Shown piece after piece: positions 53,971 to 62,899 of a stretch of 64,000 nt of DNA. The translations under genes and the position numbers were made by a program. The stretch covers positions 62,001-126,000 of the forward strand of contig JADKDJ010000005.1 in NCBI GenBank assembly GCA_016718405.1, given 5' to 3'. The first letter of the stretch is position 1, and each line of letters begins with the position of its first letter. This stretch comes from Candidatus Rhodoferax odensensis (GTDB lineage: Bacteria; Pseudomonadota; Gammaproteobacteria; Burkholderiales; Burkholderiaceae_C). The notes beneath the pieces are model-generated. The model was not told where the DNA came from. It saw only the letters and a list, made by a program, of their open reading frames with translations, and did not search any database.

Positions 53971-54539
53971 GTCGCAGGTTCCGTCACAGTGAGTTGGTTG
54001 GCGAGTTTTGCCGCTATGACCCGCGCGAACGGGGTGGTGGAATTATCGAACATTGTCCATTCGTCCGCCAACGGCATGTAGAGGTTGAAGAAGTTGTTGA
54101 GGCTGCGTCCGAACCGCCGCCGCACGACATCAGTGGGCACATCGTGTCCTCCCAGAACCACGCGCAATTTGACCCGGCGAATCGCCAACTGCGCATTGGC
54201 CAACGAAAAATAGTAGATGGCCACGACGTAGCCGTTGCGCTTCAGCGTGCCAAGCAGTGCGGCGAAAGTCCGGCTGGACAAAGTGCTTTCAAAGGCAAAG
54301 TCTGCACCCGCATCGCTCAACTGCCGTAGCCGCTGAAGCATGATGCGGCCGGCCTCAAACGCGACGGCGTCAGTATGGCGCCCAGTCAGTCCACGGGCGA
54401 TGTAGTCGGCGTTGACAAACGTTTCAATGTCGAGCGACGCCAGGATGGCATCGGCGTGGGTTGACTTACCCGCGCCGTTCGGGCCAGCGAAGATGACAAC
54501 GCGGGGCGGGGTGGTTTTGTGGGGCATGGGTGCTGTCAT
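53931..54539 (-). CDS. zeta-toxin-like P-loop ATPase/kinase
   Basis: 202 residues. Walker A FAGPNGAGKSTHADAIL, then FVNADYIARGL and DFAFESTLSSRTF, the UDP-sugar-kinase-type motifs of zeta toxins and their relatives (NAD-type Asp in NADYIA). C-terminal IRRVKLRVVLGGHDVPTDVVRRRFGRSLNNF has the conserved Arg-rich HxVP block. Zeta toxins phosphorylate UDP-N-acetyl-sugars, but many such chromosomal homologues lack a proven toxin role. Confidence 0.85.
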   Translation of the reverse strand: MTAPMPHKTTPPRVVIFAGPNGAGKSTHADAILASLDIETFVNADYIARGLTGRHTDAVAFEAGRIMLQRLRQLSDAGADFAFESTLSSRTFAALLGTLKRNGYVVAIYYFSLANAQLAIRRVKLRVVLGGHDVPTDVVRRRFGRSLNNFFNLYMPLADEWTMFDNSTTPFARVIAAKLANQLTVTEPATWHKLQKLSQTGS

Positions 54540-54555
54540 TTTTCGCGAATTGCGC

Positions 54556-55428
54556 TCAGAAATTGGGTACTGGGTTGGTGCCTTTGACTAGCCGGAGTTG
54601 ACCCGGTGAGATTTCATAGACCGCTTGCTGATGAAGCCGTTTTGCGGCGCCCGGCTTGCCGTCTGGTCCCAACTCAGTCACGCGGCCCTCGAAGGTGACA
54701 ACCAAGCGATTGCCTTGAAACTTCCACTTGCTGTGGATGTCCAGGCACTCATGGTTGTCCTCCGTCTTGTCATCCGTATCGCGGGGTGTATCCAGCGCGC
54801 TGCACGCGCCATAGGCGCCATCGTTGTCTGCGGCCAGCGGCAGGCCCGGCGCCAATACCACTGCGGTATCAGCTTGCAGCCCAGCAATCACCAGCCAGCT
54901 TCCGCAATAGCCCTGCCAGCAACTACCCCATTCCGCGGTCATGGCGTAATGCCCGTCGGCCAATTTTGCGATGCTGGTCTCGCCGAGATTGCCTTCCACG
55001 CCGCTCGTAGCCAGCGCGTCGTGCCGCTTGGTCTGTCGCCAGCCCGCTGCATTGTGTGCAAAAAAGTACGCGCCAATGGTGCCGGCACAGGCGTGGCACG
55101 CGTAGGGTTGATCCCCCTCACCCACAGGCAAGGCCTGGGTGAGAAGAACGGCGTGGGAGTCATCAAGTCTCACAACGTAAAGGGGCGTGATTTCGGCCCG
55201 TACGGCGGTGAAATTGGCCTTGTTTTTCTCCGTCGCAGTGGCTGATAGGTCAACGCGTTGAACCCTGCCTGCCCCGCCCGCGTTCCAGGTGGGGAAGGGC
55301 AATAGCATCAATGAAGCTCGTTCAAGCGTTGCCGAGTATTTGGTCTCGGGTTTTGTGCAACCGAGCTGACTAAGAAGGCATGATGCCAGCAACACACAGC
55401 GCGTTGTCACTCCCCGAAATGAATGCAT
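54556..55428 (-). CDS. hypothetical lipoprotein
   Basis: 290 residues. Leader with lipobox SQLGC near residue 24. Mature part is beta-rich with several Cys (YACHACAGTIGAYF, GSCWQGYCGSW, ACSALDTPRD). I do not recognise the family; it may be envelope-bound with disulfides. It shares a strand with the zeta-like gene 16 bp downstream and lies left of the AT-rich unit. Confidence 0.6.
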   Translation of the reverse strand: MHSFRGVTTRCVLLASCLLSQLGCTKPETKYSATLERASLMLLPFPTWNAGGAGRVQRVDLSATATEKNKANFTAVRAEITPLYVVRLDDSHAVLLTQALPVGEGDQPYACHACAGTIGAYFFAHNAAGWRQTKRHDALATSGVEGNLGETSIAKLADGHYAMTAEWGSCWQGYCGSWLVIAGLQADTAVVLAPGLPLAADNDGAYGACSALDTPRDTDDKTEDNHECLDIHSKWKFQGNRLVVTFEGRVTELGPDGKPGAAKRLHQQAVYEISPGQLRLVKGTNPVPNF

Positions 55429-55522
55429 GGGTCTAGGTATAGGTAATTTGGGTAACTTGAGCCCGGCCCCTTTTTCCCAACTCGGGTGGCCCCTTTTCCT
55501 CGTGTCGTTAAAATCCAGCGAC

Positions 55523-56977
55523 TCAACCAAGCTTCAATGACCGCCTCAGTTCTCTTTGAAACTCCTGCGCCAATTCTTCGTTTGTGCTGATCCATAGGGG
55601 GACCAGTTTCCTGAAAAACTGAGCAATTGAAATGTCGAGTGATTGACACAACCGGTTTGTCCAGTCGTGGTTATCTGTTCCCTCGAGGCCGCTAAGTGCA
55701 TTGACAATTTGTGCGTCGGTAAAGCCAAGTGCATGGGCGATCTGAGTCGTAGCATTTCTTTGAACAAGTTCGCGAAATATTTGATCAGGGTTTGTTCCCC
55801 CAGGAAGACAAATAGCTGGCCATTTGAGATCCCCCGGAATGGAATTTTTTTGATCGCCATCGTAAACACCAACCAAAAGCAGCCGCTCACCGCTATCAGG
55901 CTGTATTGTTTTCAGCGCTGTGCTGATTTCACCATTTGAGCCGGCAACAAAGATATCCAAATCTGCAGCAACTCTGGGGTCTAAGTACTCCGTGAGTGCC
56001 CGGCAGAATGACTTGGCAGCTTGGTCTTCAACGAGTGAAGCAAATCGCCGTCGCAAGTAGAACGCAATCCTGTCCACTAGAAGGTTTGGCGCTGGGTTGG
56101 GGGTGAATGTCACTTGCTGACCATTCCTTGCGCAAAGCTGTATCGCTTCATTTGGAATGCGTTCGGCGATTACTCCAGAGTGACTAGAAATGATACAAAA
56201 ATGTCCCTTGTCATTGGCAATTGACGCAAGGAAATCGATTAGTGCACGCTGCGAGCGAGGTGCCGCAAAAGACTCAGGCTCTTCCAAAAGAATTAGAGTT
56301 TCCTGGGGAAGATTTCTTAATCTCCAATACATGTACAGAAGTGAAAATTCCCCTAACCCCATTTTTAAAGAGTCATACTCGCTACCGCCATAACTGACTA
56401 CAAAATATGGGAAAACAGGTAGCTCGGCGTACTCATCAATTTCATAAATATGTATTGACTGGTAGTCTTTGTCCGCTAACTCTCGAACTTGTTCCAACTC
56501 ACTATCGACAATTGAAATTGGTTTGACGCCCTCTAACAAGTCATGTAAATTTGCGTCTCTTCGCAATGTAGTGAGCAGATGTGGCACTTGCAGGCCAGGG
56601 TCAACAAGTACCGCCGGGGGGCCTCCACCGTCGACTAAATCCTTGAAAGTACACGTCTGTTCAGTTGGTGGTACTGTTTGATACGATTTGATTTTTATCG
56701 AAGCCTGCGCAATGGTTCCACTTTCAGCCTTTGGTCGACTTAACTTATGGGACCCGTCCAAATTTCCATCCAACCCCATCCCTTTAACAAGTGTCCAAAT
56801 TGCCGCAGATTTCCCAACACCGTTCTCACCGCAAATTAGGTTAATTGGGTGTGAGAAGGAAAGTGCTCCACTACCCAGTTCTGTGACATCGCTGTATTGA
56901 ACACTTAGTTCTAAAAGCTTTCTATCTTTGCGATTGAATAGCGCTCGCCAAATGTCATTGGACTTCGCGGCTCTCAA
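55523..56977 (-). CDS. ATPase with putative TOPRIM-like C-terminal region (OLD/PARIS-like)
   Basis: 484 residues from TTG (GGGGAG seven bases upstream). N-terminal ABC/AAA15 half: Walker A LICGENGVGKSAAIW, signature-type LGEFSLLYMYWRL and Walker B TLILLEEPESFAAPRSQ, then IISSHSGVIAE. C-terminal half has LVEDQAAKSFCRAL and VGVYDGDQ, an arrangement E...DxD like TOPRIM nucleases of OLD and DUF4435/AriB proteins. The gene is markedly AT-richer than the chromosome. It overlaps the upstream DUF262 stop as TTGA, so the pair is translated together. Nuclease activity is inferred only. Confidence 0.8.
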   Translation of the reverse strand: MRAAKSNDIWRALFNRKDRKLLELSVQYSDVTELGSGALSFSHPINLICGENGVGKSAAIWTLVKGMGLDGNLDGSHKLSRPKAESGTIAQASIKIKSYQTVPPTEQTCTFKDLVDGGGPPAVLVDPGLQVPHLLTTLRRDANLHDLLEGVKPISIVDSELEQVRELADKDYQSIHIYEIDEYAELPVFPYFVVSYGGSEYDSLKMGLGEFSLLYMYWRLRNLPQETLILLEEPESFAAPRSQRALIDFLASIANDKGHFCIISSHSGVIAERIPNEAIQLCARNGQQVTFTPNPAPNLLVDRIAFYLRRRFASLVEDQAAKSFCRALTEYLDPRVAADLDIFVAGSNGEISTALKTIQPDSGERLLLVGVYDGDQKNSIPGDLKWPAICLPGGTNPDQIFRELVQRNATTQIAHALGFTDAQIVNALSGLEGTDNHDWTNRLCQSLDISIAQFFRKLVPLWISTNEELAQEFQRELRRSLKLG

Positions 56978-58165
56978 GAAAGGTCTCCCCAGTTCAACTG
57001 AGTCGCAAGCGCTTCAATGTCGCCGATAGTTTGCAAACGAATATTTTTCTTCTTTATTGCCGACCTAATTGCCTCGAGAGTTGGCGATGGTTCGTTATCA
57101 GATCCCATGGCCCAATAAAACAACCAGAGCACAAAATCTCGAAGGGTTACGGATGACATCTGCCACGCGTGACGTGGATCTATCTTCGTATATTTGGAGC
57201 AGTAACTCACCGGCAGATTCACCGAATGCTTGATCAAATTTTTCAAACTCAAAGCTACCCAAAAACCCTCGCGAGATTTCAACCCTCATTCTGCTGAATG
57301 CGTCGAGAAAGAGGCCAACTTTTCTTTTGTGAATATCATTCGATGAATTCCCAACCAATGTCGCGACGAACACTAGCCACGATTGAGCAGTGGCCTTATT
57401 GAACCCGCTTAGCTCCGCATTGATTTGTGAGCGAGACTGTCCAAGCAACTGAATTGCCGATCGAACAAGATATTCGACTTCTTTTGAGAATTCTTGCCCT
57501 GTCCGATACCTGTCGGCCAATGCGATAGAAGTAACTTTTTTCTTAAGAGTCTTCTGCTCGAGAATCAAACAGGTTCTCGCAATGATGTCGTCGTAAGCCA
57601 TTCTGGCATTCGAAAAGCCCCAGAACTTTGCATCGAGGCCCTCTCGGTTCATCAGTTGTACGAGTTCCTTAATTTGTTCGCGTGTATTTCCAAAAAATGA
57701 ATTGCGTTGTTCTGCCGAAGTAAGCGCGGACGGTTGATTAAGTCTGAAAAATAATTCCCCAGGTTCTGACGGTTCGTAATCGGTTATTCGAAATAGGCGC
57801 AGGGTAAATTGATTGAATTTCCGCTTCCACTCATCGGACAGTTCAGAGAAACGAAGGCCGTGGAGTCGTTCTATGTCCCTGTCGTTGGGCTGTATCTTTC
57901 CATCGATTGCAAACACATCTTCAACAAAGTCTCTTATGGAAACTAGACGCTGTTGACCGTCGAGCACAAGGTGACGGCTCGATTTGTCAACCACAACATG
58001 TATTGGTGGAACATGCCAGTCGCGAAGAATACTGTCTATAAGGCGCTGTTTTTTTGAAACAGACCAAACTTCCCCTCGTTGAAAATTTGGTTGCAGATCA
58101 AGTGATGATTCTTTGATGCGCCCGACAATGGTTTCTATATCGGGGTCAGATGGCAATAACCGCAT
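56974..58165 (-). CDS. DUF262 (GmrS-like) protein, frame shift near 57150
   Basis: About 396 residues if the shift is corrected. DUF262 landmarks: LQPNFQRGEVWSVSKKQRLIDSIL and VLDGQQRLVSIRDFV (catalytic DGQQR), FFRLNQPSALTSAEQRNSFF. After RVADV one base too many separates it from SSVTLRDFVLWLFYWAMG and a tail ending NWGDLS. No DUF1524/HNH half is present, unlike GmrSD. It starts directly after the glnS tail copy (TGAATG) with AAGGGAG as ribosome site. AT-rich. Likely a nucleotide-sensing or nucleotidase component of a defence-like pair. Confidence 0.82.
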
Positions 58166-58449
58166 TCAATCTCCCTTAGTAAAGTCACTTCCCCAACTAT
58201 CCTTCAACCCCACCGCCAAGTTAAACACCGGCTTGCCCGATTTATGGTCCACGCGGTCCGCCACAAAGTACCCATGCCGCTCAAACTGAAACTCCTGACC
58301 CGCCTTCGAATTCGCCAGTGACGGCTCAACAATCGCCGTGATCACCCTCAGGCTGTTCGGGTTCAGGCTTTCCATAAAGTCTTTGCCGCCCGCGTCGGGC
58401 TGGGCATCCAGAAACAGGCGGTCGTACATGCGCACTTCGGCGTTCACGC
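58166..58449 (-). pseudogene. second copy of the glnS 3' end
   Basis: About 263 bp repeats the last part of glnS ([22 protein letters not shown] ... [12 protein letters not shown]) with about nine residue differences out of 85 and one lost G near the end, so it reads GSDFTKGD before stopping. It is a remnant: no start of its own and no aminoacylation domain. It touches DUF262 on one side and DUF2283 on the other. Confidence 0.85.
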
Positions 58450-58659
58450 TGCCAGCAACTCACCAAACGGTAATTTGGACAGTGACAAGTTGTTGAGGTC
58501 CGCCCGCTCGCTGGCGTGTTGCACGTCAATGCCCACCAATGCGCCGTTGGCGTCAAAGTCGAGCACAACGCCATCTTTCACCTCATCGGACTCAACCGAC
58601 GCCCGGTCCGCCAAATGGATGTAAAGCGAGTCTGTGGCTTTGTCGTACGAAATCTTCAT
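58444..58659 (-). CDS. DUF2283 protein
   Basis: 71 residues, MKISYDKATDSLYIHLADR, then VVLDFDANGALVGIDVQHAS, the DUF2283 signature. It overlaps the upstream DUF4258 stop by 4 bp (ATGA). DUF4258/DUF2283 pairs are frequent toxin-antitoxin-like cassettes, but roles are unproven. Its last codons lie at the edge of the glnS tail repeat. Confidence 0.85.
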   Translation of the reverse strand: MKISYDKATDSLYIHLADRASVESDEVKDGVVLDFDANGALVGIDVQHASERADLNNLSLSKLPFGELLAA

Positions 58660-58889
58660 GGTGAAAACCTCCGGTCTGGAAAGGCATTGTGCACGGTTGT
58701 GCCGTCTTCAAGGGTGACCACCCGCAGATAGCGGCTTAGCTCGTCAATCCATACCCAATGCCGGATGCGGCCATCCTCAGCCTGCACTTCGCGCCGCGCG
58801 GGGTTGGCCAACGCCTGCTCCAACCACTCTGCCTTGATGTAGGGCCGTTTGACCAGGACATCATTGCGAAAGTAGTCGGTGGTTTCCAT
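58656..58889 (-). CDS. small DUF4258-like protein
   Basis: 77 residues: FRNDVLVKRPYIKAEWLEQALANP, then RIRHWVWIDELSRYLRVVTLEDGTTVHNAFPDRRF. The closing VVTLEDGxxVHNAFPDR is typical of the short proteins that precede DUF2283. It begins a few bases after the glnS stop, so the pair is probably read from the glnS transcript or its own promoter in that gene. Confidence 0.78.
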   Translation of the reverse strand: METTDYFRNDVLVKRPYIKAEWLEQALANPARREVQAEDGRIRHWVWIDELSRYLRVVTLEDGTTVHNAFPDRRFSP

Positions 58890-58893
58890 GGCC

Positions 58894-60743
58894 CTACTTC
58901 CCCCAACTATCCTTCAACCCCACCGCCAAGTTAAACACCGGCTTCGAGCCTTGCACGTGATCCACCCGATCCGCCACAAAGTACCCATGCCGCTCAAACT
59001 GAAACTTCTGGTCCGGCTTGGCATTGGCCAGTGATGGCTCAACGATCGCGGTCACCACCTTCAGGCTGTTCGGGTTCAGGCTCTCGATGAAGTCCTTGCC
59101 GCCCGCATCGGGCTGCGCGTCCAAAAACAGGCGGTCGTACATGCGCACTTCGGCGTTCACGCCGTCGGCCACGCCCACCCAGGTGATGGCGGCTTTGACC
59201 TTGACGGTCTCGCTGCCGGGGGTGCCGCTCTTGGTGTCGGGCACCACGGTGGCCAGCACATCGGTGATGGTGCCGCTCGCGTCTTTGGTGCAGCCGGTGC
59301 ATTCGATGACGTAGCCGCCCTTCAGGCGCACCTTGTTGCCGGGGAACAAACGCTTGTAGCCCTTGGGTGGCACTTCTTCAAAATCTTCGCGGTCAATCCA
59401 CACCTCTTTGCCGATGGTGAAGTGGCGTGGGGGTGGCGGCGTCTGGCCTTCGGGCGGGTTGGGGCAGAGCGGGCTGCGTGCAAGGCTCCAGGTGGCCCGC
59501 GCCCATCACTTCGTCCCAGTTGGTCATGATCAGCTTGACCGGGTTCAGCACGGCAAAGCCGCGGTGGGCTTTGAGCTCCAGGTCTTCGCGCAGGCAGCCT
59601 TCCAGGGTGCTGTAGTCAATCCAACTGTCGCTCTTGGTCACGCCAATGCGTTCGGCAAACATTTGCAGCGCGGCGGGCGTGTAGCCACGGCGGCGCAGGC
59701 CGACGATGGTTGGCATGCGGGGGTCGTCCCAGCCGTTGACCTTGTGGTCGTACACCAGTTGCGCCAGCTTGCGTTTGCTGGTGATCACATAGGTCAGGTT
59801 CAGCCGCGCAAATTCGTACTGGCCGGGGCGGCGGGCTGGCCAGCAGGCCGCCTTCGGTCAGGCGCTCCAGCAGCCAGTCGTAAAACGGGCGCTGGTCTTC
59901 AAACTCCAGCGTGCAGATGCTGTGGGTGATCTGCTCCAGCGCGTCTTCAATCGGGTGGGCATAGGTGTACATCGGGTAGATGCACCATTTGTCGCCGGTG
60001 TTGTGGTGGGTGGCGCGGCGGATGCGGTAGATGGCCGGGTCGCGCATGTTGATGTTGGGGCTGGCCATGTCGATCTTGGCGCGCAGCACCATGGCGCCGT
60101 CTTCGTGTTTGCCGTCGCGCATTTCCCGGAATCGCGCCAGGTTCTCGGCGGGCGTGCGGCCTCGGTAAGGGCTGTCGACACCGGGCTTGCCAAAGTCGCC
60201 CCGGTTCAGGCGCATCTGCTCCACGGTTTGCTCGTCCACATAGGCGTGGCCGGCTTCAATCAAATACTCGGCCGCGCGGTACATGAAGTCGAAGTAGTCG
60301 CTGGCCTGGTAGGGCTCGGCGCTGGGGCTGCCGTTCCAGTCAAAGCCCAGCCACTTGATGGTGTCGCGGATCGAGTTGACGTATTCCACGTCTTCTTTCT
60401 CGGGGTTGGTGTCGTCAAAGCGCAGGTGGCACACGCCGCCATAGTCGCGCGCCAGGCCAAAGTTCAGGCAGATGCTTTTGGCGTGGCCCACGTGCAGGTA
60501 GCCGTTGGGCTCGGGCGGAAAGCGGGTGCGGATTTTGGCCGGGTCGGGCTGGCCCTTGGCGTGGTGGGCGGCGTCGCCGGGGCTGCCAGCCCACTTGCGG
60601 GGGGCGTAGGTGCCGTTGGCCAGGTCGGCCTCGATGATCTGGCGCAGGAAGTTGCTGGGTTTGGTGGTGCCGGTGCCGCTGGTGGCGTCCGTGCCGGTGG
60701 GCTTGGCGTCGGGGCTGGGGTGCGTCGGGGTCGGGGTGCTCAT
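58894..60743 (-). CDS. glnS: glutaminyl-tRNA synthetase, two apparent frame shifts
   Basis: About 600 residues after correction. Class I signature [18 protein letters not shown] (HIGH-type HVGH) and the second VITSKRKL (KMSKS-type MSKRKL variant). N-terminal extension [16 protein letters not shown] is GlnRS-like; C-terminal beta-barrels carry the anticodon-binding domain ([23 protein letters not shown] ...). Shifts: near 59825-59828 (extra base in GGGG) after GGLLASP, and near 59461-59464 (extra base in GGGG) after CTQPALPQ. The gene is essential in most bacteria that have it, so artefact is the simplest explanation. Confidence 0.92.
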
Positions 60744-60762
60744 CCAACCGATTTTAGGGGTG

Positions 60763-62013
60763 CTAGACCTTCAGATCGGCCCAAATCGGGGTTAATGCGG
60801 CCTTTTCTTCGGCGCCGAGCTTTTCGGCCAGCAACATGCACTCGCGCTGCAATTCGTACAGGCGGGTGCGCAGCTCACTACCGGCCAGCACCATCTCAAA
60901 GCGGTCTTGCGCCGTCAGTTGCTCCGGCTGCACGCCCCAAATGCCCAGCGAGTTCCAGGCCATGCGCAGGCGGTCGATGCGATTCAGCGCCAGGTTGACA
61001 ATGGCGCGGCGCTCGGCGCTGCCAGCCGTGGGCTGCAGCGACTGCGCGGTTTGCTGGGCCTGCTGCAGCGTGGCGTGGATGTTTTGCAAGGCGTCGGCGG
61101 GCAGGCTCACGGTGGCCGGCATTTGCTCGTTGGCGGCGCGGGCCATGTTGAACACCACGCTGCTGTAGCGCGAGGGAAACTCGTCGGGCACCACGCGCAG
61201 CGCAAAGCTGGCGCGCGTCAGCGGTGCGTTGGGTGCGTGAAACATGCCCATGGTGGTCTCGGTCGCGGCCAGGATCAGGCCCAGCGGCGAAATGGCTTCG
61301 CCTGTCAGCCGGGCCGGGTAACCCGAGCCGTTGAGCCGCTCGTGGTGTTCGCCCACGGCGCGGCACAGGGTGGCGGGGTAGTCGGTGGTGGCACGCAGCA
61401 GCAGTTGCGCGATGCGCGGGTGTGCCGCCATGTGCTGGTGGCCAAGCAGGTCCAGGGGTTGCTCGTCGTCCAGGTACAGGGGTTGGATGTAGACCTCGCC
61501 AATGTCGTGCAGCAAGCCGCCCAGCATGGCCAGGCGTATATCCACCGGCGAGCTCTGCGCATGGGCCATGCCGCCGGCCAGCGCCATGGCATGCAGCGCA
61601 TGGCTCATGCCGCCGGATCGGGTGGCCAACAGGGTGGTCAGCAGCAACTGCGCCACCGAGTGAAGCGGAATCTGCTTGAGCTGCTTTTCCAGCAGCAGCG
61701 CGCTGGGGCGCAGCGCCTTGGCGATGCTGTGCTCGCTGTCCAGAAAGGCCTTGAGCTGCTCCATCAGGTAGAAGGGCGTGACGCCGTCCTCGGCCATCAG
61801 GCAGGATTCCAGTGGGTAGCGCAGTTTGCGCTCCAGCAGGCGCTGCTGCAGGATGGTGGACACCGGCAGCCCTTTGGCCCATAGCTTGAGGCCGCGCACG
61901 TCCACAATGTCTTGCGACGCGACGATGGTGTAGATCTCGCTGGCGTTCAGCAGCGCGGCCAGAAAATCAGGGTTGGTCTGCGATTCGCCGGGCGAAAAAC
62001 TGACGGCTGTCAT
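60763..62013 (-). CDS. HD-GYP domain protein (c-di-GMP phosphodiesterase candidate)
   Basis: 416 residues. C-terminal half has the HD-GYP set: [16 protein letters not shown] (HD pair), HPRIAQLLL, and [19 protein letters not shown] (HHExxxGxGYP). The first 100 residues resemble the sensor-like regions of HDOD/HD-GYP proteins, without a REC motif. Likely hydrolyses c-di-GMP and may offset the two cyclases at 12.7-15.4 kb. The C-terminal 120 residues are helical and partly coiled coil. Confidence 0.87.
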   Translation of the reverse strand: MTAVSFSPGESQTNPDFLAALLNASEIYTIVASQDIVDVRGLKLWAKGLPVSTILQQRLLERKLRYPLESCLMAEDGVTPFYLMEQLKAFLDSEHSIAKALRPSALLLEKQLKQIPLHSVAQLLLTTLLATRSGGMSHALHAMALAGGMAHAQSSPVDIRLAMLGGLLHDIGEVYIQPLYLDDEQPLDLLGHQHMAAHPRIAQLLLRATTDYPATLCRAVGEHHERLNGSGYPARLTGEAISPLGLILAATETTMGMFHAPNAPLTRASFALRVVPDEFPSRYSSVVFNMARAANEQMPATVSLPADALQNIHATLQQAQQTAQSLQPTAGSAERRAIVNLALNRIDRLRMAWNSLGIWGVQPEQLTAQDRFEMVLAGSELRTRLYELQRECMLLAEKLGAEEKAALTPIWADLKV

Positions 62014-62174
62014 GGTTTAACACTCCACCACCGTTGCCGGCTGGGCAACTTTACGTTTCCTCACCTGTCTTTGCGGTGGCTGTCCACCAAGCCCCAAGTG
62101 TGGACCAAGGCTGCGCCGGCGTAAATACCGCCGGGGGCGCCGGGATGGCCGCCTATCCGCTGCCCGGCGGTGCT

Positions 62175-62828
62175 TCAGCCTGCGATGCCGGCGCCTTCGA
62201 GCACGTCGCTGACCAATTCCAGCCGCACCAGCGGGTTGTCCAGTTCCATCAGACGTTGTTTGTGTTCGGCTGGTATCGGCAGCAGCTCGCACCAGCGGTT
62301 GGCTACCCAGGCGCAATCGTCCAGCAGGTAGGGCGCGCGCACCGGCATCTCTGGCGCGGGCACTGCGCGCTGGTGCAAGGACTGAATCAGGGCGTTGAGT
62401 GCTTGTGACACATGGGCCAGGTCGGGCGGGATCGCAACCGCCTGGTCGTCCAGCAGCAGCGTGACATCGCCAATCCACAGGCCGTGTTTGAGCTTCTCGC
62501 TGCGGGTGACGCGAAAACGTTGCGTGCCGGTGCAGCGCACCACCAGCAGCCCGGCTTGCGCTGACTCGCACTGGGTGATGGTGGCCAGCGTGCCGACAGG
62601 GCAGAACGCCTCACTGGCGCCGCCGCTGGCGGCCTGGGTGCCGGCTTTGGCCACTTCGGTGCCCTGGGTCAGCAGGACCACGCCAAACGGTGCGCCTGAG
62701 CGGTGGCACTTGCGGATCATGTCGAGGTAGCGCACTTCAAAGATGCGCAGTGGCAAGGTTCCGCCGGGGTACAGCACAGTACCCAGCGGGAACAGCGGCA
62801 GCGAGAACAGGGACAGGGGCTCAGTCAT
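62175..62828 (-). CDS. Lon N-terminal-domain protein (LonN/YcaK-like)
   Basis: 217 residues. The Lon substrate-recognition fold: LSLFSLPLFPLGTVLYPGGTLPLRIFEVRYLDMI, then GVVLLTQGTEV and GTLATITQCE, RCTGTQRFRV. No ATPase or protease part, as in the stand-alone LonN-like proteins. Function unclear, perhaps a peptide binder. An Ala/Gly-rich loop (GTQAASGGASEAF) is a family-typical insert. Confidence 0.85.
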   Translation of the reverse strand: MTEPLSLFSLPLFPLGTVLYPGGTLPLRIFEVRYLDMIRKCHRSGAPFGVVLLTQGTEVAKAGTQAASGGASEAFCPVGTLATITQCESAQAGLLVVRCTGTQRFRVTRSEKLKHGLWIGDVTLLLDDQAVAIPPDLAHVSQALNALIQSLHQRAVPAPEMPVRAPYLLDDCAWVANRWCELLPIPAEHKQRLMELDNPLVRLELVSDVLEGAGIAG

Positions 62829-62899
62829 GGGAAATGCCGGGGTCCAATTACCCCCGCATCATCCCACGAACGTGGCCGGCGCGTGGCCGTGCGCAGGGC

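Noticed and set aside
55465..55505. Repeated GGCCCCTTTTTCCC-like 13-mers left of the AT-rich unit as an attachment site
   Set aside because: Short, low-complexity and no matching copy at the other boundary.
58166..58447. Tail copy of glnS as a real 93-residue gene
   Set aside because: Starts with GTG lacking a ribosome site inside what is a glnS fragment; only the tail of the anticodon-binding domain is present.
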